From a bacterium (GTDB lineage: Bacteria > UBP14 > UBA6098), in NCBI GenBank assembly GCA_030642425.1, contig DAOWNU010000045.1, positions 1-9,503 of the forward strand: a DNA stretch of 9,503 nucleotides. Reading direction: 5' to 3'. Numbering within the stretch: position 1 is the stretch's first letter; each line of letters opens with the position of its first letter. The notes beneath the pieces are model-generated. The model saw only the letters and a list, made by a program, of their open reading frames with translations. It was not told where the DNA came from and made no database searches. The position numbers and the translations under genes were made by a program. Of this stretch, positions 5,030 through 9,503 are shown one piece after another.

Positions 5030-6967
5030 ATGGCCGAGAAAATTACACTAGTCCTTCCCGACGGCAACCGGCTGGAATTCGACCGGGGGACAACCGGAAT
5101 GCAGATCGCGGAATCGATAGGCACCGGACTGGCCCGCGCCGCGCTGGCTGTCGAGATCGATGGGACAATACAGGATTTGAGCGCCCCAATCGACAACGGC
5201 GGCGGTTTCCGTATTCTCACCTTCAACGACGATGAGGGCAAGCAAATTTTCTGGCATTCTTCTTCGCACATTATGGCCGAGGCGGTTAGAGAACTGTATC
5301 CCGATGTCAAGGTGGCTATCGGCCCGGCTATCGAACATGGCTTTTATTACGATTTCGACCGCGAAGAGCCATTCACGCTCGAAAATCTGACCGCTATCGA
5401 GGCGAAAATGAAGGAGCTTATCCGGGAGGGTCGCGTATTCGACCGATGCGAGATCTCTCGAAAAAAGGCTATCGAACGGTTCGGGAAAGAGGGCGAGATA
5501 TACAAAATAGAACTTATCGGGGAAATTCCGCCCGGCGAAACGGTTAGCCTTTATACTTCGGGAAAATTTGCCGACCTCTGCCGCGGGCCGCATATTCCAA
5601 ACGCCGCAGCAATTAAGTCGTTCAAGCTGCTCTCGGTCGCCGGAGCCTATTGGCGAGGGGACGAGAACAATAAAATGCTCCAGCGGATTTACGGCGTCAG
5701 CTTCCCGAAAAAGGCGATGTTGAGTGAATTTCTCGAAATGCTCGAGCAGGCAAAGGCGCGAGACCATCGCAAACTCGGCAAGGAACTCGACCTGTTCTCC
5801 ATTAATGAGGATATCGGCCCCGGGTTGGTGCTGTGGCACCCGAAAGGCGCGATTATCCGCGAGGTTATCGAGGATTACTGGCGCAAGCGGCACCGCGAAG
5901 AAGGCTATATGCCTGTTTTCACGCCGCTGGTTGGCAGGGCAAAGCTATGGGAAACTTCTGGGCATCTCGGTTTTTATAACGAGAACATGTATCCCGCGAT
6001 GGAATTCGAAGAGGGCAGCGCATATTTTGTCCGTCCGATGAATTGCCCGTTCCATATAGCGATATACAATTCCCGCCTGCGGAGCTATCGGGAACTGCCG
6101 ATACGCTATTCCGAGCTTGGCGCGGATTATCGTTACGAGCGCAGCGGCGTTTTGCACGGCCTTTTGCGGGTCCGCGGTTTCACGATGGACGACGCGCACA
6201 TTTTCTGCACTCCCGACCAAATTCTCGACGAGATTATGAAGGTCTATATATTCTCGCTGGATATTCTCCGGGCATTCGGTTTCGAGGAATTCGGCATATA
6301 TCTGTCCACGCGGCCCGAAAAATATGTTGGCGAAAAAGCGTTGTGGGACAGGGCCACCGAAGCGCTGAAAACCGCGCTCGACAAGATGGGCCTGCCGTAT
6401 AAAATCGACGAGGGCGGCGGCGCTTTTTACGGCCCGAAAATCGATATCAAGGTCAAAGACGCGCTTGGCCGCGAATGGCAGACGACCACTATCCAGTTCG
6501 ATTTCAACGAGCCGGAGCGTTTCGATATTACTTATATCGACGAGGACAGCCATAAGAAACGGCCCTTTATGGTGCATCGCGCCTTGCTCGGCAGTCTCGA
6601 AAGATTTTTCGCCTGCCTTGTGGAGCATTACGCGGGCAATTTCCCGATGTGGCTCGCGCCGGTGCAGTCGGTCGTCATCCCGGTGTCCGAAAAATATGCC
6701 GATTACGGCGAAGAGATCGTGAAAATGCTTTTTTCGAGGGGCATCCGGATCGAACTCGACAACCGGCCGGAAACGATGGGATATCGTATCCGCGAGGCCG
6801 AAACCAATAAAATACCGTATATGTTGATAGTCGGTGAACGCGAACGGACCGCGAAAAGCGCGAGTCTCAGGAGCCACGGCGAAGGCGACCTCGGGTCGAT
6901 TTCTCTCGATGAAATAATTTCGAGGTTCGAGCGCGAAAGCCGGCCGCCAAATAGAAAAAATTTATAG
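5030..6967 (+). CDS. thrS: Threonyl-tRNA synthetase
   Basis: Cytosolic class II synthetase charging tRNA-Thr, 645 residues, the usual bacterial length. Domains in order: TGS (about 1-65); editing domain (about 70-230) with all four residues that clear mischarged Ser, His76 and His80 in HSSSH plus Cys184 and His188 in CRGPH; catalytic core (about 250-545) with zinc ligands Cys339 (MNCPFH), His390 (DDAHIFC) and His516 (VHRALLG), motif 2 RYERSGVLHGLLRVRGF and motif 3 ALLGSLERF; anticodon-binding domain (about 545-640). The FTQDDxH motif reads FTMDDAH, replacing the Gln that corresponds to E. coli Gln381 near the amino-acid site. Preceded by a modest AGGGA ribosome site and by the tRNA-Val terminator; no T-box or mimic of tRNA-Thr is evident in the 53-base gap. 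First gene of the translation operon. Confidence 0.98.
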   Translation: MAEKITLVLPDGNRLEFDRGTTGMQIAESIGTGLARAALAVEIDGTIQDLSAPIDNGGGFRILTFNDDEGKQIFWHSSSHIMAEAVRELYPDVKVAIGPAIEHGFYYDFDREEPFTLENLTAIEAKMKELIREGRVFDRCEISRKKAIERFGKEGEIYKIELIGEIPPGETVSLYTSGKFADLCRGPHIPNAAAIKSFKLLSVAGAYWRGDENNKMLQRIYGVSFPKKAMLSEFLEMLEQAKARDHRKLGKELDLFSINEDIGPGLVLWHPKGAIIREVIEDYWRKRHREEGYMPVFTPLVGRAKLWETSGHLGFYNENMYPAMEFEEGSAYFVRPMNCPFHIAIYNSRLRSYRELPIRYSELGADYRYERSGVLHGLLRVRGFTMDDAHIFCTPDQILDEIMKVYIFSLDILRAFGFEEFGIYLSTRPEKYVGEKALWDRATEALKTALDKMGLPYKIDEGGGAFYGPKIDIKVKDALGREWQTTTIQFDFNEPERFDITYIDEDSHKKRPFMVHRALLGSLERFFACLVEHYAGNFPMWLAPVQSVVIPVSEKYADYGEEIVKMLFSRGIRIELDNRPETMGYRIREAETNKIPYMLIVGERERTAKSASLRSHGEGDLGSISLDEIISRFERESRPPNRKNL

Positions 6968-6976
6968 ACTTCATTC

Positions 6977-6991
6977 AAGGAGGAGAAGATT
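6977..6991 (+). promoter_or_regulatory. Shine-Dalgarno site and AUU start codon of infC
   Basis: AAGGAGG at 6977-6983 stands five bases before an ATT codon at 6989-6991 in frame with the IF-3 N-terminal domain. No ATG, GTG or TTG occurs in that frame between the ribosome site and the conserved RINEGIR motif. AUU is the start of infC in E. coli, where IF-3 discriminates against it and so represses its own synthesis; the same control is inferred here. Confidence 0.9.
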
Positions 6992-7581
6992 TATAAAAAG
7001 AATTTTAGGAGCAGGAATACGGAGAGGATCAACGAGGGAATCCGTATCTCGGAAGTCAGATTGATCGACGAGAATGGAGAGCAAGTCGGCGTTGTTCCAA
7101 CAAAAGTAGCCCTGGAGATGCCTATAATAAAGGACTCGATCTTGTCGAGATTCAGCCGACCGCAAGGCCTCCCGTGGCCAAAATTATGGATTACGGCAAG
7201 TATAAATATGAAAAATCCAAAAAGGCCAAAGAATCTCGAAAAAAACAGCATACTCAAACGGTCAAGGAAATGAGATTTTCCGCAAAAATATCCGACCACG
7301 ACTATGGCTACAAAATGAGGCACGTCCGGGATTTTCTGCTTCATAAGGATAAGGTCAAGGCTTCCATGCGTTTCCGGGGCCGCGAGATAACACATGTCGA
7401 ACGCGGCAAGGAAATTATGGAAAAGCTGAAAGCGGATGTGGAAGATATCGCGCGGGTCGAGCAGGAACCCAAGCTCGAAGGTAACACCATGACTCTCATG
7501 CTTGGCCCGGACCCGAAAAAGATAGCGATTTACGAGAGAAAAATGAAAAAAGAGGTTGAGAAATCAGCCGAGGACAAATAA
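6989..7581 (+). CDS. infC: Translation initiation factor IF-3, interrupted by a one-base deletion
   Basis: IF-3 binds the 30S subunit, keeps it free of 50S and checks start-codon pairing. Reading from the AUU start, 44 codons give an N-terminal domain (RINEGIRISEVRLIDENGEQ, VGVVPTKVALEM). After the ATG at 7118-7120 the frame goes wrong (PIIKDSIL...) and stops at 7273. One base lower in frame, from 7123, the family sequence resumes at once: YNKGLDLVEIQPTARPPVAK, then the lysine-rich linker and C-terminal domain (VKEMRFSAKISDHDY to the stop at 7581). Restoring one G at 7120/7121 gives ALEMAYNKGLDL and a normal 197-residue protein. No slippery heptamer is present for programmed -1 shifting. Because infC is essential, a base missing from the assembly is the likeliest cause. 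Lies 21 bases after thrS. Confidence 0.93.
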
Positions 7582-7597
7582 CAAGAAAGGATTGATC

Positions 7598-7813
7598 ATG
7601 TCGAAGCTGAAAAAGTATAAGATCAAAACGAGAAAGAGCGTCAAGAAGCGGTTTAAGGTGACCGGAACCGGCAAATTGGTGCATCACCGGTCGGGGACGA
7701 TTCATTTTGGGCGCAGAAAACGCGGAAGTCGCAAACGCGCGCTCAGGATATTGGGCGTCGTCAGTCCCGGCCACGCTAAAAACGTCCGCAGGTCACTGGG
7801 CAAGTTGAAGTAG
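7598..7813 (+). CDS. rpmI: 50S ribosomal protein L35
   Basis: Small basic protein of the large subunit, 71 residues. KIKTRKSVKKRFKVTGTGKL is the L35 signature (KSVKKRFKVTGTGK), followed by HRSGTIHFGRRKRGSRKRALR. The start at 7598 is chosen because it gives the standard N-terminus and has AGAAAGGA six bases upstream; an in-frame ATG at 7556 lies inside infC. Slightly longer than the usual 64-66 residues at the C-terminus. Follows infC by 16 bases and sits between infC and rplT as in most bacteria. Confidence 0.96.
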   Translation: MSKLKKYKIKTRKSVKKRFKVTGTGKLVHHRSGTIHFGRRKRGSRKRALRILGVVSPGHAKNVRRSLGKLK

Positions 7814-7843
7814 TGTTTTCATAACAATTATGGAGGTTAAATA

Positions 7844-8197
7844 ATGTCAAGAAATACCGGAAAAGTAGCTGCACGCAGGAAGCGCAAAGAATATTTAAAG
7901 GCCGCAAAGGGCTATTATGGCTCGCGCCACCGCTTGTATAGAACCAGCCGGGAGATTGTCGAGCGGGCATGGCAGTTTTCATATAAGCATCGCCGGACGA
8001 AGAAACGCGATTTCAGGCGGCTCTGGATCGCCCGGATCAACGCGGCGGCCCGTATCGAGGGCACGACATACAGCTCGATGATTTTCGGGCTTAAAACCGC
8101 GGGTGTCGAGCTTAATCGTAAGGCGCTCGCGCATATTGCGGTTACAGACCCGAATGCCTTCTCGAAGCTGGCGGAAATCGCAAAAAAGAATATTTAA
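7844..8197 (+). CDS. rplT: 50S ribosomal protein L20
   Basis: Early-assembly 23S rRNA-binding protein, 117 residues, exactly the common length. Conserved blocks are visible: AKGYYGSRHRLYR (20-32), HRRTKKRDFRRLWIARINAAAR (49-70) and the C-terminal globular part with GLKTAGVELNRKALAHIAV. Preceded by a good TGGAGG ribosome site. In E. coli and Bacillus L20 represses this operon through leader RNA; I see no clear rRNA-mimic structure in the short gaps before rpmI or rplT. The next gene starts one base after its stop. Confidence 0.98.
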   Translation: MSRNTGKVAARRKRKEYLKAAKGYYGSRHRLYRTSREIVERAWQFSYKHRRTKKRDFRRLWIARINAAARIEGTTYSSMIFGLKTAGVELNRKALAHIAVTDPNAFSKLAEIAKKNI

Positions 8198-8198
8198 C

Positions 8199-9503
8199 AT
8201 GCTCGACAGGCTGAAAATCCTGCGGGAAGAGGCCCTCGCCGCTATCGAGATGGCCGCTTCTCAGGCCGATCTGGACGGGGTCCGCGCGAAATATCTCGGC
8301 AGGAAGGGTGAGTTGGCCGGGATAATGAAATCCCTCGGCTCGCTTTCCGCCGATATGCGCCCGCTTGTCGGGAAGGAATCAAACCAAATAAAGCAAATCC
8401 TCGAGAAGGCTTATCGAAAAAGGCTCGACGAGATCAAATCCGGGTTAAAACCGGCACAAAAGACCATTCCGGCAAGCGGGCGCTGGACTCCCGCCGATAT
8501 TACTCTGCCGGGGCGACGGCCTATCGTGGGACGCAGGCACGTTTTCAGGGCCATGCTCGACGAGATAATCGATATCTTCTTCGGCATGGGCTTTTCGGTC
8601 GCTCTCGGCCCGGATATCGACACGGCGTTCAACAATTTCGACGCTCTCAACACGCCGCCGGATCATCCGAGCCGCGATATCGGCGACACATTCTACATGA
8701 AAGGCTTTTCGCCCGAAGACCGGGACGCGCTGCTTCTTCGCACTCACACGAGTCCGGTGCAAATCCGCACGATGAAATCGCAAAAGCCGCCGATACGGAT
8801 TATCGCTCCCGGACGGTGCTATCGCAAGGACACGCCCGACGCCACGCACTATTTCAGTTTCTGGCAGGTGGAGGGGCTTTATATCGATAAGAATGTTACG
8901 ATGGCCGACCTCAAAGGCGTCCTGACCGCATTCGCTACCAAACTTATGGGCCGTGGAACCGAGATAAGATTCCGCCCGCATTTTTTCCCATTCACCGAGC
9001 CGAGTGTCGAATACGATTTCACCTGTATTTGCGGCGGCAAGGGCTGCCGTATATGCAAGGGCACCGGTTGGATCGAAATATCCGGCGCGGGGATGGTCGA
9101 TCCCGAGGTTTTCAAGGCCGTGGGATACGACCCCGAACTCTGGAGCGGCTGCATATCAGGCGCCTTTCAAGAACACGAGCTCCTCCTTCAGCTCGAGCGT
9201 GCCGGCTTCACTGGAATCCAGATCGACAAGTGGGAGGCCGAGCCCTTCGCGGTCGAGCAGGGGATCGAGTTCCGTTCGATCACCGTTACAGCCTACAAGG
9301 ACGAAGCGACGCCACGGCTCGAGGCCGGCCAGGCGATTTTGTACCGAGGTCCGTGGAAGCGCGTAGAAGACGATGCCGGGAATATCCTCGAGCGTGGCGT
9401 TCGAACCGCTGTCTGCGAGCGCAGTCACCGAACACTCACGTCACCCCCCTACGCGACCGAAACCCTAGGCATCGAACCTGCGACGGCGATGGCGGATCGC
9501 GAC
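8199..9503 (+). CDS. pheS: Phenylalanyl-tRNA synthetase alpha subunit with an aberrant, unrelated 3' end
   Basis: The alpha subunit of the (alpha-beta)2 PheRS holds the class II catalytic site that charges tRNA-Phe. The start at 8199 is one base after rplT. Codons 1-85 form the N-terminal coiled coil; the catalytic domain follows (DTFYM at 163-167, RTHTSPVQIRTM at 181-192, motif 2 GRCYRKDTPDATHYFSFWQVEG at 205-226, FRPHFFPFTEPSVEYD at 258-273, the CGGKGCRICKGTGW strand insert, GAGMVDPEVFKAVGYDPE at 297-313). At that point the family continues with SGFAFGMGIERIAML (motif 3); here it reads SGCISGAFQEHELLLQLERA and about 119 further unrelated codons with no stop up to the window edge. Without motif 3 the protein could not work. 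Junction lies at about 9129-9158. A chimeric contig end is the simplest explanation; pheT is not reached. Confidence 0.92.
   Translation, partial: MLDRLKILREEALAAIEMAASQADLDGVRAKYLGRKGELAGIMKSLGSLSADMRPLVGKESNQIKQILEKAYRKRLDEIKSGLKPAQKTIPASGRWTPADITLPGRRPIVGRRHVFRAMLDEIIDIFFGMGFSVALGPDIDTAFNNFDALNTPPDHPSRDIGDTFYMKGFSPEDRDALLLRTHTSPVQIRTMKSQKPPIRIIAPGRCYRKDTPDATHYFSFWQVEGLYIDKNVTMADLKGVLTAFATKLMGRGTEIRFRPHFFPFTEPSVEYDFTCICGGKGCRICKGTGWIEISGAGMVDPEVFKAVGYDPELWSGCISGAFQEHELLLQLERAGFTGIQIDKWEAEPFAVEQGIEFRSITVTAYKDEATPRLEAGQAILYRGPWKRVEDDAGNILERGVRTAVCERSHRTLTSPPYATETLGIEPATAMADRD
9132..9503 (+). other. Foreign-looking segment: C-terminus of an ArsM-like SAM methyltransferase
   Basis: In the pheS frame this stretch encodes ELWSGCISGAFQEHELLL, LERAGFTGIQIDKWEAEPFA, GIEFRSITVTAYKD, AILYRGPWKRVEDDAGN and GVRTAVCERSHRTLTSPPYA. 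From memory these match the C-terminal half of class I SAM-dependent methyltransferases related to arsenite methyltransferase ArsM (SGC.SGAFQE..., AGF.GI.I, GIEFRSVTV.AYK, A.IYRGPWK.V.DD.G, AVC..T...LT..PYA). None of these motifs belongs to PheS. Codons such as gag, ctc and cag dominate more than in the preceding gene, consistent with another source. No methyltransferase start or SAM-binding domain precedes it. Family recognition is moderate and unverified; that it is not PheS is clear. Confidence 0.55.

Noticed and set aside
5945..6877. 310-codon minus-strand reading frame inside thrS
   Set aside because: Antisense to a fully conserved ThrRS core; its openness comes from GC-rich codon use.
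7118..7130. Programmed -1 frameshifting in infC
   Set aside because: No X XXY YYZ slippery sequence or downstream pseudoknot is apparent, and IF-3 is not known to use recoding.
7556..7597. Earlier ATG for rpmI
   Set aside because: It lies within infC, and the ATG at 7598 has a good ribosome site and gives the conserved L35 N-terminus.
1..9503. CRISPR arrays, insertion sequences, integrases or phage genes
   Set aside because: No regularly spaced repeats, terminal inverted repeats, transposase or integrase motifs were seen.

Overview
The window reads as bacterial chromosome, probably from an uncultivated Gram-negative lineage. The thrS-infC-rpmI-rplT-pheS cluster, encoded-CCA tRNA, strong Shine-Dalgarno sites and intrinsic terminators are all bacterial. 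Core genes are GC-rich with strong G/C third positions. I cannot name a phylum from sequence alone. Both ends look like contig ends: the first codon lies inside a signal peptidase gene, and the last gene runs open off the right edge.

Left part (1-2455, + strand): the catalytic part of a type I signal peptidase (lepB) carrying a large extra segment of about 135 residues, then an ABC ATPase/permease pair of the FetA-FetB (YbbL/YbbM) type whose reading frames overlap by 8 bases.

Metal-type cassette (2504-3167, + strand, more AT-rich than its neighbours): a promoter, an ArsR-family repressor with a Cys-rich tail, a translationally coupled 70-residue protein whose first 35 residues hold 5 Cys and 9 His ahead of a coiled-coil-like helix, and a terminator. 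No transporter or enzyme is included. It looks like a self-contained metal sensor plus metal-binding peptide and is the best candidate here for an undescribed small system.

Minus-strand unit (3302-4533): deoC then rlmH, overlapping by four bases. The intergenic block 4534-5029 holds degenerate AT-rich repeats, an orphan terminator-like hairpin, a near-consensus promoter with an AT-rich upstream tract, a GC-rich structured leader or possible small RNA, tRNA-Val(GAC) and a terminator.

Translation operon (5030-9503, + strand): thrS, infC, rpmI, rplT, pheS, in the order known from Escherichia coli and many other bacteria. Two anomalies stand out. infC keeps the rare AUU start behind a perfect Shine-Dalgarno site but is broken by a single missing base near 7120. 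pheS follows its family to about codon 315 and then switches, in frame, to an unrelated sequence resembling the C-terminus of an ArsM-like methyltransferase, losing class II motif 3. Both are more likely sequence or assembly faults than biology, but they are the most important things to check.
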